In this document: piece by piece, positions 16,855 to 24,359 of the stretch | Numbering within the stretch: the stretch's first letter is position 1 | Layout of the letters: each line of letters opens with the position of its first letter | Assembly (NCBI GenBank): GCA_003225315.1 | Contig: QHZD01000039.1 | Location: 1 to 64,000 of the forward strand | Reading direction: 5' to 3' | DNA length: 64,000 bases | Source of the DNA: Acidobacteriota bacterium | Lineage (GTDB): Bacteria > Acidobacteriota > Terriglobia > Acidiferrales > UBA7541 | Notes under the pieces: generated by a model | The model's input: the letters and a program-made list of their open reading frames with translations, nothing else | The model's database searches: none | What the model was told of the DNA's origin: nothing | Program-made: the position numbers and the translations under genes

Positions 16855-17382
16855 CTACGCCGCGCGCTGCGGTTCATCCCTGCCGAGCTCGGCAGCAGCC
16901 CCGGCCGGTTGCTGATTACTGCGCGAGGCAAGTTCGGTGCTCCTTTGGCGAAGGCCGGCGATGAGGCTATCAAACACCGCTTCGTTCGCGCCCTCCGGTT
17001 CGTCGCCTGCACGTTGTCTGGCCATGGCGGTTTGGCTGGTGAGGATGAGTTGCGAGATGTAGGCAAGAGCGATGGCATCGCGGCGCGCGATGCGCTTGCG
17101 AACGAGTTGCCGGACGAGATTGCCAAGGAAGAGATTGACCTCATCGGCGGTGGTGAAACTGTCGATGTCAGTGAGAAGCTCGGCGGCGAGGACTTCGGGG
17201 TCAACGGCAGGAACACTCGCTTTGAGACGATCGGCGTGATAGGCGCAGAGCGTGGGGCGGTGCACGCCGTTGGGAAGCCGACGGTTTTGGTCGACTAGCA
17301 TATGGCAGCGCTGGCCTTTGGGGCTCACGTGCTGGCATTGGGAATCGAGGGTGACGCTAACTGAAGCGTTGGTTTGGGACAT
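16855..17382 (-). CDS. Conserved protein with an N-terminal Cys/His cluster, function unknown
   Basis: 175 residues from MSQTNASVSV; the open frame continues to 17511 but this ATG is preceded by GAAAGG and by noncoding-type sequence. Residues 14-45 carry 'CQHVSPKGQRCHM' and 'LCAYHADRL', a probable zinc-binding Cx1H...C...CxxH arrangement. The rest is helical, with 'LLTDIDSFTTADEVNLFLGN' and 'RKRIARRDAIALAYISQLIL', and a polar disordered tail. Similar proteins are, from memory, common and multi-copy in Acidobacteria. No function is known. Confidence 0.6.
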   Translation of the reverse strand: MSQTNASVSVTLDSQCQHVSPKGQRCHMLVDQNRRLPNGVHRPTLCAYHADRLKASVPAVDPEVLAAELLTDIDSFTTADEVNLFLGNLVRQLVRKRIARRDAIALAYISQLILTSQTAMARQRAGDEPEGANEAVFDSLIAGLRQRSTELASRSNQQPAGAAAELGRDEPQRAA

Positions 17383-17964
17383 GGTTGTGCCTTTCGGAAT
17401 TTGAAGTAACGACGTAACAGAACAAAGACACACAGAAAGGAAGGAAAAGAAGGTTCCCTCCCGACGAGGTCGGAACTCGCAGACTTCGCTCGTTGCCCGC
17501 CCCTCCCCCACGTTTTTTGTAAAGGATTGACAGGACGGGGTTTAGTGCTTGGGGGTCGGATAAAGAATTGTGGGGAAAGGAGTTACGAGATGAAGAGAGT
17601 CGAAAGTTAAAGGTTGAAAGTCGAAAGTTGAAGAAAAGAAAAGAGAAAGGGGCTAGATGCCGTACACGGAGACTTCGCGGAGGCAGCAGAGGGGATCGGC
17701 GATCGTGGCGACTAACTATCAAGCACCATATTACCATACGTGTACGGTACTTGTCAAGAAAAAGAATTAAGTGGATGAAGGGAAAGGGGTTATTGGGAGA
17801 GGAAAGTTGAGGGTCAGGAGTTGAAAGTTGAAGGATAAAGAAAACAAAGGAGAAAGCTGAGGCGGAGAATTGGGTTACAGAGCTGCCCATGGACCGTACA
17901 ACTGCTACAATCAAGTTGTATAGGAATCCGCAACGAGTAGATGGGCAATGAAGGGAAGGAAGAT
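17383..17964. other. Intergenic stretch with purine-rich degenerate repeats
   Basis: About 580 bases without a supported gene. Two blocks repeat variants of GAAAGTTGAA: 17599-17640 (CGAAAGTT, GTTGAAAG, CGAAAGTTG in a row) and 17801-17834 (GGAAAGTTGA, GTTGAAAGTTGAAGG). Between them, 17732-17749 is an imperfect 18-base palindrome around TACCATACGTGTACGGTA. The right end holds the promoter region of the antitoxin gene at 17965. Confidence 0.55.
17897..17920 (+). promoter_or_regulatory. Inverted repeat around a -10-like box, likely antitoxin operator
   Basis: TACAACT (17897-17903) and AGTTGTA (17914-17920) form a perfect inverted repeat separated by 10 bases that contain TACAAT, a good -10 hexamer (17906-17911). 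It ends 44 bases before the antitoxin ATG. A site laid over the -10 box is the usual place for antitoxin self-repression. No clear -35 box is seen. Confidence 0.5.
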
Positions 17965-18201
17965 ATGGCGTCAACCATAAGAGCCCGGTTTTCTCATGGC
18001 ACTTTGAAACCCTTGGAAGCCGTGGACCTGAGAGAGGGCGACGAAGTTACAATCACAATTGTCTCTTCACGTCCGGAGTCAGGAGGAGACTGGCTGGACC
18101 GCACGGCCGGCGGGTGGGCGGATTTAGTTGATGCCAATGAACTAAAACGAAGAATCTATGACAGCCGGTTGATCGCGACGCGAACCGAACCGCGGCTATG
18201 A
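17965..18201 (+). CDS. AF2212-like (DUF104) antitoxin
   Basis: 78 residues from MASTIRARFSHGTLKPLEAV, with GGAAGGAAG a few bases upstream. The small barrel 'IRARFSHGTLKPLEAVDL' and 'EGDEVTITI' is the DUF104/AF2212-like antitoxin pattern normally paired with a PIN toxin. The C-terminal part (WADLVDANELKRRIYDSRL) would be the toxin-binding tail. Its stop overlaps the next ATG (ATGA), as expected for a coupled toxin, but that toxin is cut short. Confidence 0.8.
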   Translation: MASTIRARFSHGTLKPLEAVDLREGDEVTITIVSSRPESGGDWLDRTAGGWADLVDANELKRRIYDSRLIATRTEPRL

Positions 18202-18250
18202 AGTCGCTTACTTTCCTCATTGATACGGATTGGATGATTGAGACGTCTTG
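18198..18250 (+). pseudogene. Severed PIN-domain toxin (VapC-like)
   Basis: The frame starting at 18198 overlaps the antitoxin stop by four bases and opens MKSLTFLIDTDWMIET, the first strand and catalytic aspartate of a PIN nuclease ('LIDTDW'). After about 16 residues the sequence no longer looks like a PIN domain and runs antisense into the neighbouring gene until a stop at 18404. The catalytic core is therefore missing and no active toxin can be made. The break point near 18245 is an estimate. Confidence 0.65.
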
Positions 18251-18276
18251 TGGATTGGCTGTCGGACACGCCACCA

Positions 18277-18783
18277 CTACTGGCTTGCATGGAGGTGTTG
18301 TGAAAGAAACTCGACAGCGCTTTCAAGAGCGTGCACAGTCCCTTTCTGATCCCTGTCAACAAAGAAGAGAGGTTTGGCGTCTTCGTTCGCGCCAACCAAC
18401 TTAACGTAGGCAAACCCAATGTCACGGGTTCCTCTGACAGAGACATCAAATCTTGGGTCTGCCGTGTTCTTGATTACACGGTTGTCGCTCACCGTTTCTC
18501 GCCACCAGACGATTTTGTAGGTTGCCTTGGCCGGGTCGTAACACGCTGCCGGGAATTTCTTCGCACCCTTCTTGTCCCACCATTTGCGCTGGGCATCGTT
18601 CATCCCCTCCAAAGTTCCACCTGGCAGATGGAGATCTGACTGCAAGACGGAGAAGGAAACCCTGCACGCTGCCTGACCGGGCTTATTCTTATCGGGCCCG
18701 CCTTGAGCGTGCACCCCCATAGCAAAGGAACAATAAGCTAGACCAACGGTTAGACCAAACAACAGTGAGCCAGCACTTCGCAC
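18277..18783 (-). CDS. Secreted protein of unknown function
   Basis: 168 residues. A signal peptide (SAGSLLFGLTVGLAYCSFAM, cut near GVHAQG) is followed by a soluble domain with two cysteines (C39 and C81) that could form a disulfide, and motifs 'PGGTLEGMNDAQRKWWDKKG' and 'YKIVWWRETVSDN'. I do not recognise the family. The gene ends about 30 bases from the severed toxin and may have arrived by the rearrangement that cut it. Confidence 0.65.
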   Translation of the reverse strand: MRSAGSLLFGLTVGLAYCSFAMGVHAQGGPDKNKPGQAACRVSFSVLQSDLHLPGGTLEGMNDAQRKWWDKKGAKKFPAACYDPAKATYKIVWWRETVSDNRVIKNTADPRFDVSVRGTRDIGFAYVKLVGANEDAKPLFFVDRDQKGTVHALESAVEFLSQHLHASQ

Positions 18784-18860
18784 CTGGGCCTCCTCCGCCC
18801 AACCATCGAGCCATGCATACCCCGAATCCTTGGATCACGCCATGACAACTGAGGACTGAT

Positions 18861-19547
18861 CTACGTAAGACATGCAGAAGATCCCCCAGTCTCTACAATC
18901 CATGGCGTACGAAAAATCGACTTCCAATCGTACAAGAAGGTCGGCAGAAGGGTGATCTTGGACTCGCCTTTCACAAGCTCTAAGTACTTCAACACCAATT
19001 CTTCCATCTCAAGCAAGCACTTGCTCAGATCATGGAATGTCGGAACCGGCTGCCTCAGACCCTTTTCATCATAGTGGGCAACGACTCGATCCGTGTAATG
19101 ATGGATTTTTTTCGACGCCGCAGCCAATAAGTCTATATCTATCTGGATTCTCGCTGGATCGAGCTCCGTGCGTCCCAGTCCCACATAATTGTCATAAGCA
19201 TGATCAACCAACTGCTGAACACGCGTTGATTTGTTTTTGAAAAGATTTCTATGGTACTCCCTTGTGACAAGATGGGGATATTTTTGGAGCTCGACGAGAA
19301 GCCTGTGGAGCGAAACGCTCTGGTCGTCAAGGGCTGCCTGCCTTCGCACGCCAACGGCTGCTGAATGTGCGAAGACGGAAACCATCCATTCAAAGAAGAC
19401 GCTCTCAGCATGTTGAAGTTCTTTATTAGCGCGGATGACCTCCTGAACCTGCCAGAAAGCATAATTATTAATCAGTAGTTCGACTACCTCTGCCGCGATT
19501 ATATCGAGCCACGCCAAGACTCTCTTTAGTCTTTCCTGATCTCTCAT
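18861..19547 (-). CDS. HEPN/AbiU2-like protein
   Basis: 228 residues from the ATG at 19547, preceded by AGAGAGG; the frame is open to 19763 but upstream sequence looks noncoding. The all-helical N-terminal half, with 'EVVELLINNYAFWQVQEVIR', 'FFEWMVSVFAHSAAVGVRRQ' and 'SLHRLLVELQKYP', resembles the AbiU2 branch of the HEPN superfamily. HEPN proteins are often RNases of toxin-antitoxin and abortive-infection systems. No clear Rx4-6H catalytic motif can be assigned with confidence. It is a lone gene between toxin-antitoxin loci. Confidence 0.6.
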   Translation of the reverse strand: MRDQERLKRVLAWLDIIAAEVVELLINNYAFWQVQEVIRANKELQHAESVFFEWMVSVFAHSAAVGVRRQAALDDQSVSLHRLLVELQKYPHLVTREYHRNLFKNKSTRVQQLVDHAYDNYVGLGRTELDPARIQIDIDLLAAASKKIHHYTDRVVAHYDEKGLRQPVPTFHDLSKCLLEMEELVLKYLELVKGESKITLLPTFLYDWKSIFRTPWIVETGGSSACLT

Positions 19548-19931
19548 GAGCCTAGCCTCTCTATCAGTATCGAGGACACGCGGCCCAGACTCAACAATTG
19601 AGTGCGGGTGCAAAATGGAGGTAGCGTGCGCTAATACATGGCAAGAGCCCGCGTGCAACTCCAACAGGTGGGGCTGCCTGGATCCTCCCTCGGTCCCAAT
19701 CCTACGAAATGCGAAGAGAGATTCCTCGACTGCGCAGGCCGACGTTTTCGTCCCGCAAACCATCCGGGACGCAAAAAACGCGCAGGAGCGAAAACGGAAT
19801 GACAGCTGGTGTATGGGCTGCGAAACGAAGGGCGTGATATTCCGGCTGCTGCCCGGAATCTGCGGTATCGTGCCCGTACAAGAAAAGCTGCCGGGCTTAA
19901 GCCAGGCGCTACGAAACCCGGAGGAGGCAGC

Positions 19932-19953
19932 GGACAGCCAGGAATGGCTGTCC
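19932..19953. repeat. Perfect 9-base stem hairpin
   Basis: GGACAGCCA and TGGCTGTCC flank a GGAA loop. There is no T-run after it on either strand, so it is unlikely to be an intrinsic terminator. With the palindromes at 16768 and 49296 it fits a class of short interspersed hairpins. Confidence 0.5.
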
Positions 19954-19975
19954 CACCTATTAAGCAGCTTACGGC

Positions 19976-20032
19976 CAGGCTTAACGGTCCTTTAGGAGAT
20001 CACGGAGACTTTGGTGGACGCGCTCGACGGAG
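19976..20032 (-). pseudogene. Duplicated 3' fragment of the PilZ-like gene
   Basis: These 57 bases differ at about seven positions from 20922-20978, the end of the PilZ-like gene. Read on the minus strand they encode SVERVHQSLRDLLKDR and a stop, matching the neighbour's C-terminal SVERVHQSLLALLKDP. The frame is closed by a TGA just upstream, so only the tail survives. Confidence 0.6.
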
Positions 20033-20099
20033 AGCTTCCTTCATGTCGGTAAAAATATTGACCTTGATTTTCCTCGGCATGTTCAGCCTCCAAGTCCCT

Positions 20100-20525
20100 T
20101 CAGGGGGTTTGGATGCGGGGAGCGAGGGCGGGGGCGAGTGACTGATAATGCTTGAGATTCCAGGTGAAGACGGCGTCGGCCTTGGATTTAGCAGCGCAGG
20201 CTAAAAGAAGGGCATCGTAGATGCGGCCACCGGTGAAACCAGTTGAGGCGGCGTTCTGGATGGCGGCGAAATACTCGTCGGCGGAGAGAGAAACGAGGGC
20301 CAGGCGATTGCGAACCTCTTCGATGAAGAGCAAGGCCTGTTCGGGCGGAATCAGCGGCTTAACGGGCAACGTGGTCATAACGGCGTAAACTTCGGCGAGA
20401 GTGTGAATACCGCAGCCGGAATGTTTTTTTTCAGCTGAAGCGAAGAGCTTGAGGCTGGGCGCATGGTGAACATGGCCGCCCCAGAAGGCAGCAACCAGGA
20501 CGGAGGTGTCAAAAAACTCCTTCAT
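20100..20525 (-). CDS. PIN-domain toxin (VapC-like)
   Basis: 141 residues from MKEFFDTSVLVAAF; upstream open frame belongs to the antitoxin region. Acidic PIN residues are visible in 'FFDTSV', 'HTLAEVYAVM' and 'GRIYDALLLACA', followed by the usual ending 'VFTWNLKHYQSL'. VapC toxins are Mg-dependent RNases that cut tRNA or rRNA. It lies 22 bases after the AbrB-like antitoxin, as a classic pair. No key acidic residue appears to be missing. Confidence 0.85.
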   Translation of the reverse strand: MKEFFDTSVLVAAFWGGHVHHAPSLKLFASAEKKHSGCGIHTLAEVYAVMTTLPVKPLIPPEQALLFIEEVRNRLALVSLSADEYFAAIQNAASTGFTGGRIYDALLLACAAKSKADAVFTWNLKHYQSLAPALAPRIQTP

Positions 20526-20547
20526 TGGCGGACTTGACTCAATAACT

Positions 20548-20808
20548 TCATTGGATGAGGTCGCGGAGGCGATTCTCGCGTTGACGGTCGATAAGATCGG
20601 CGATGGAGGTGTCCGTCGATTCTCCCTGGTACACCCAGACGCCAAGTTCCTTTTTGAGCGTGACGTTTGCGCGGACAGGGCGCAGCGTGATGCGCTCGCC
20701 TTCCGATTCCAGATGGAGGGTGTCGCCGGGAGCGAGTTGCAAGCGGTCACGAAGGGGCTTAGGCAGAACGACGCGACCGGCTTTATCGAGGGTGAGCTTG
20801 GCAGTCAT
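20548..20808 (-). CDS. AbrB/MazE-type antitoxin
   Basis: 86 residues. The N-terminal swapped-hairpin DNA-binding domain is typical: 'KLTLDKAGRVVLPKPLRDRL', 'LAPGDTLHLESEGERITLRP'. The C-terminal stretch 'STDTSIADLIDRQRENRLRD' should wrap the toxin. It binds DNA to repress its own operon and neutralises the PIN toxin next to it. No ribosome site precedes the ATG, and a palindrome covers the start, so the message may be leaderless or nearly so. Confidence 0.85.
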   Translation of the reverse strand: MTAKLTLDKAGRVVLPKPLRDRLQLAPGDTLHLESEGERITLRPVRANVTLKKELGVWVYQGESTDTSIADLIDRQRENRLRDLIQ

Positions 20809-20820
20809 AATGGCATTATG
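20806..20820 (-). promoter_or_regulatory. Palindrome over the AbrB-like antitoxin start
   Basis: CATAATG-G-CATTATG is a perfect inverted repeat around one central base; its left arm contains the antitoxin's start codon. AbrB/MazE-like proteins bind short AT-rich palindromes, so this is the likely operator. Binding here would block the start of transcription and translation together. Confidence 0.5.
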
Positions 20821-20920
20821 AGATGGGAGAAACCAATAGTCAACGGCACAGTCTGACAGTGGGTGAGGCGCCCAGGTTCGAGCAGAACAATGGTTGGCAA
20901 CCGCCCGCTAACGCCTTCAG

Positions 20921-21610
20921 TCAGGCTTTAGGATCCTTTAAGAGAGCAAGGAGGCTTTGGTGGACGCGCTCGACGGAGCGGAAGAATTCATCGATGCCCA
21001 CGGTTTCGCGGGCTACTTCGTCGGCAGCCACGCCCGCCGTTATAGCGTCACAGAGCTGAGTGGCGCGGCGGATACCTTCGGCGGTCAGCAGAGGGATCAC
21101 AGTGAGTGGATCTTGTTTCCGCGATTGGCGCTCTTGCCACTCTTGAACGGCCCACGCCGTCTTGCGCACGTTATCCACGGCATCCCGGAATTCCCTGAGG
21201 ATGCGCGGATCGAATGGCCCCGAGCGCATCTCGTACTCCAGCCTGACCAGGTCGGCGCAAGTTTTCTTTAGCTGGAGATTCTTGCCCCAGAAAGTCTCAC
21301 TAGGGACGAAAAGCTCGACGGCAACGCCTAACAAGCGGCCTTCGCTATTGCGACGAACGCCGACAACGCGAGCTTGTGAAGTTTCGTGGGTAACGAGATT
21401 CGTCAACTCAATCTGAGTGCCGGCGGCAGGGTAAGTCTTCATCTCCAACAAACCACCCTGAGCGTTTACTTCCGTGGCTTGCCCCGCTTCACGGAAAACT
21501 TTGCCGTTAGCCTCCTGCCAGGTCGCTTCCACCGGGGAGATGAAGGGAAAACGCCTGCTCCGCCGCTTTTGGGGTGTGGAAGAAGGTTGATTCGCGATCG
21601 GCTGTGCCAT
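20921..21610 (-). CDS. PilZ-domain protein
   Basis: 229 residues, GGGAG before the start. The N-terminal domain has the cyclic-di-GMP-type motifs in weakened form: 'RRSRRFPF' at about 16-23 and 'EVNAQGGLLEM' for D/NxSxxG, where Ser is replaced by Gln. Nucleotide binding is therefore uncertain. The C-terminal half is helical and ends 'SVERVHQSLLALLKD', the part copied at 19976. Such PilZ proteins are numerous in Acidobacteria; the target is unknown. Confidence 0.7.
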   Translation of the reverse strand: MAQPIANQPSSTPQKRRSRRFPFISPVEATWQEANGKVFREAGQATEVNAQGGLLEMKTYPAAGTQIELTNLVTHETSQARVVGVRRNSEGRLLGVAVELFVPSETFWGKNLQLKKTCADLVRLEYEMRSGPFDPRILREFRDAVDNVRKTAWAVQEWQERQSRKQDPLTVIPLLTAEGIRRATQLCDAITAGVAADEVARETVGIDEFFRSVERVHQSLLALLKDPKA

Positions 21611-21783
21611 TGAGGCGCTCCCATCAAGGTGATTGAGTGGATTTATAACATTAATATAGCTCTCTTTGCCGAGATAAACGAAACGTCGAATTTGGCGGAG
21701 TTAGGGGAGAAGAGCGTTGGTGGTTGATGGTTGAAAAGGTACACATGGGGCACTCTCTATGATGGCAAGTTGGCGTATCGGCC

Positions 21784-22179
21784 TCACGAGAGGCGGGTAA
21801 TTCCAGGGAAGCCGTCGAAACCAGAGTCAAAACTCAGGACCTGTTTGATTCCGTGCTGCTCCATGACGGCCAGGTGGACGGCGTCACGCGCGGACATCTG
21901 CCGGCGTCCCATCACGATCTCTTTTGCACGCTGGGCTGTGGCCCGGTCGATGGCCAGTACCTCATCAGCGATTCCTAACAAAGCATCGAATGCGGGCTGG
22001 ATGGCATCCCGCCGGTTTATTGCCACATAGCGGTGCAGGATTTCCTGCAGTACCTCCGCATCCGTGACAAGGCGTTGGCGGTCGCTGATCAGATTTTCCA
22101 GTAATCGCTGGGCGTCGGCCTTGTGGGGATGGGGCGCGCCGACGAGGTACATTGGAATATTGGAGTCGACCAGAATCAA
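21784..22179 (-). CDS. PIN-domain toxin (VapC-like)
   Basis: 131 residues starting from a TTG that overlaps the antitoxin stop by four bases (TTGA), which implies coupled translation. PIN residues are seen in '[13 protein letters not shown]', '[13 protein letters not shown]', '[12 protein letters not shown]' and 'VLSFDSGFD'. It is probably an Mg-dependent RNase toxin. The sequence is unrelated at a glance to the PIN toxin at 20100, so the two pairs are independent arrivals. Confidence 0.87.
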   Translation of the reverse strand: MILVDSNIPMYLVGAPHPHKADAQRLLENLISDRQRLVTDAEVLQEILHRYVAINRRDAIQPAFDALLGIADEVLAIDRATAQRAKEIVMGRRQMSARDAVHLAVMEQHGIKQVLSFDSGFDGFPGITRLS

Positions 22180-22433
22180 GAATGCGTACCAGCGCCGTAC
22201 CCGCTCTCGATCTCCGCAAGCATCCGGTCGATATCAGCCGAGGGAAAGTCGTGCCGCGTCGCAGCACGAATCACTTCGAGCTTCTTGCCCACTCCAGTGC
22301 CAGGCTCACGGCGGCGAGCTAGATCGAGAGCCTGGCGGACCCACTCCGCGATGGACATGCGGCGAGAGCGCGCGACACGTTGAATTTCCCGGTATTCGGG
22401 GTCCTTTAGAATCACTTGGAGACGTTTGGCCAT
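22176..22433 (-). CDS. Ribbon-helix-helix antitoxin
   Basis: 85 residues from [20 protein letters not shown]; the open frame goes back to 22478 but that part overlaps the operator repeats. The start is a beta strand plus '[22 protein letters not shown]', the ribbon-helix-helix fold that dimerises on DNA. The C-terminal half ([18 protein letters not shown]) is the likely toxin clamp. It pairs with the overlapping PIN toxin. Confidence 0.85.
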   Translation of the reverse strand: MAKRLQVILKDPEYREIQRVARSRRMSIAEWVRQALDLARRREPGTGVGKKLEVIRAATRHDFPSADIDRMLAEIESGYGAGTHS

Positions 22434-22438
22434 AGGTA

Positions 22439-22467
22439 TGAGTCTATTTGACTCAAGCTTATGAGTC
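22439..22467. promoter_or_regulatory. Three alternating half-sites, antitoxin operator
   Basis: TGAGTC (22439), GACTCA (22450) and TGAGTC (22462) are spaced by 5 and 6 bases, immediately upstream of the ribbon-helix-helix antitoxin start at 22433. Repeated, alternating six-base half-sites roughly one helical turn apart are what cooperative ribbon-helix-helix dimers bind. The identity of the sites is seen directly; the binding is inferred. Confidence 0.6.
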
Positions 22468-22566
22468 AAGACGACCAACAGGTAGTGAAGCGCGGCCTAC
22501 TAGGGAGGCCAAGCGAGTGCAAAAGGGGATGGCGTGGGTTAGTATGAGCGGCGGAGAGGGAAATTC

Positions 22567-24267
22567 ATGAGTTCGACGCTGTCACGGGGCGCGCCAGGAA
22601 CGGTGACGGAGGCAGGATTGTCGAAAGGGCCGTTTCGGGCGCTGCGGGGAACGGAGATTTCGTGCAAGGGCTGGCAGCAGGAGGCGGCGCTGCGGATGCT
22701 CATGAACAACCTCGATCCGGAAGTGGCGGAGAAGCCGGAAGACTTGGTGGTGTACGGGGGGACGGGCAAGGCGGCGCGGAATTGGGAATGCTTTCACGCG
22801 ATTGTGCGGTCGCTGAAGGCGCTGGAAGCGGACGAGACGCTGCTGGTGCAATCGGGAAAGCCGGTGGGGGTTTTTCGCACGCATGAATACGCGCCGCGGG
22901 TGCTGCTGTGCAATTCGAATCTGGTGGGGCATTGGAACAATTGGGACCGCTTTCATGAGCTGGACCGCGCGGGATTGATGATGTACGGGCAAATGACGGC
23001 GGGGAGCTGGATTTATATCGGGACGCAAGGGATTTTACAGGGAACGTACGAAACGTTTGCCGCGGCAGCGAAAAAGCATTTTGGCGGGGATCTGAAGGGC
23101 AAACTCGTTGTGACCGGCGGGATGGGCGGGATGGGAGGAGCGCAGCCGCTGGCCGCTACGATGAATGGCGCGGCGTTCCTGGGGATTGACGTGGACCCGG
23201 AACGCATCAAGCGGCGTGTGAAGGCAGGTTATTGCGACGTGATGGTGACTTCGCTGGATGAGGCGCTGCGGATTCTGAAAAATGCGGTGCGCAAAGGCGA
23301 AGCAACTTCGGTGGGGCTGGTGGGCAATTGCGCGGACTTGATTCCGGAACTGGCAAAGCGCGGCGTGGTGCCGGATTTGCTGACGGACCAAACGAGCGCG
23401 CACGATCCCATCGGCGGATATGTGCCGAATGGAATGACGCTGGAAGCAGCGCTGGAACTCCGGAAGAAGAGTCCCGAGGAATACAAGAAGCGGGCAGTGG
23501 CGGCGATGGCGGCGCACGTCCAGGGGATGCTGGATTTGCAGAAGCTGGGCGCGGTGACGTTTGATTACGGGAACAACATTCGAACGTTTGCGTTTCAGCA
23601 GGGCGTGAAGAACGCGTACGACTTTCCGGGATTTGTGCCGGCGTACATCCGGCCGCTGTTTTGCGAAGGCAAAGGGCCGTTCCGGTGGGCGGCGCTTTCC
23701 GGAGAGGCTTCGGATATCGCGAGGACGGATCAACTAGTGCTGGAAATGTTTCCGCAGGACGAGCACCTGAATCGGTGGATCAGGCTGGCGCAAAAGCGCG
23801 TGAAGTTTCAGGGGCTGCCTTCGCGGATTTGCTGGCTCGGATATGGCGAGCGCGACAAGTTTGGGTTGGCGCTGAATGAGTTGGTGGCGAAGGGAGAAAT
23901 AAAAGCGCCCGTCGTAATGGGGCGCGACCATCTGGATTGCGGGTCGGTGGCGTCGCCGTACCGCGAGACGGAATCGATGCGGGATGGTTCCGACGCGATT
24001 GCGGATTGGCCGCTGCTGAATGCGCTGATCAATACGGCGAGCGGGGCGTCGTGGGTGTCCATTCATAATGGCGGGGGCGTGGGGATCGGCTATTCGCAGC
24101 ATTCGGGGCAAGTGACCGTGGCGGATGGAACGAAAGAAATGGCGAAGCGCATCGAGCGCGTGCTGACAAACGATCCCGGGATGGGCGTGGTGCGGCACGT
24201 GGACGCGGGATATCCCGAGGCGATTGCGTTCGCGAAGAAAAGCGGTGTTAAAGTGCCGATGGAGTAG
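22567..24267 (+). CDS. hutU: Urocanate hydratase
   Basis: 566 residues, GAGAGGG before the start. The NAD-dependent HutU signature runs throughout: '[20 protein letters not shown]', '[20 protein letters not shown]', '[18 protein letters not shown]', '[10 protein letters not shown]' and '[15 protein letters not shown]'. It converts urocanate to imidazolonepropionate, step two of histidine breakdown, in the cytoplasm. The length is normal. HutI and the fused FTCD follow, but histidine ammonia-lyase (hutH), which makes the substrate, is not in the window. Confidence 0.95.
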   Translation: MSSTLSRGAPGTVTEAGLSKGPFRALRGTEISCKGWQQEAALRMLMNNLDPEVAEKPEDLVVYGGTGKAARNWECFHAIVRSLKALEADETLLVQSGKPVGVFRTHEYAPRVLLCNSNLVGHWNNWDRFHELDRAGLMMYGQMTAGSWIYIGTQGILQGTYETFAAAAKKHFGGDLKGKLVVTGGMGGMGGAQPLAATMNGAAFLGIDVDPERIKRRVKAGYCDVMVTSLDEALRILKNAVRKGEATSVGLVGNCADLIPELAKRGVVPDLLTDQTSAHDPIGGYVPNGMTLEAALELRKKSPEEYKKRAVAAMAAHVQGMLDLQKLGAVTFDYGNNIRTFAFQQGVKNAYDFPGFVPAYIRPLFCEGKGPFRWAALSGEASDIARTDQLVLEMFPQDEHLNRWIRLAQKRVKFQGLPSRICWLGYGERDKFGLALNELVAKGEIKAPVVMGRDHLDCGSVASPYRETESMRDGSDAIADWPLLNALINTASGASWVSIHNGGGVGIGYSQHSGQVTVADGTKEMAKRIERVLTNDPGMGVVRHVDAGYPEAIAFAKKSGVKVPME

Positions 24268-24359
24268 AGCTGGACGGCCTGCCGGTGTCGGCATAATTTC
24301 CACGAAGCGTCTTTTTTGCTTCGAATTGCATCGTATTCGTGCAGTATCAGGAGGAAATC

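Larger units (their letters stand above)
19548..20099. other. Gene-poor stretch with remnants
   Basis: About 550 bases without a supported intact gene. Open frames at 19546-19995 and 19809-20141 have no ribosome site and no recognisable domain. The stretch holds the promoter of the AbiU2-like gene, a strong hairpin at 19932-19953, and a copied 3' fragment of a PilZ-like gene at 19976-20032, so it looks like an eroded insertion or deletion site. Confidence 0.45.

Noticed and set aside
19546-20141. Plus-strand frames at 19546-19995 and 19809-20141.
   Set aside because: They run antisense to the AbiU2-like start and across the PilZ fragment, with no domain or ribosome site.
20868-20910. A GGTTCGA word suggesting a tRNA T-arm.
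   Set aside because: No acceptor stem, D-arm or anticodon arm can be formed around it.
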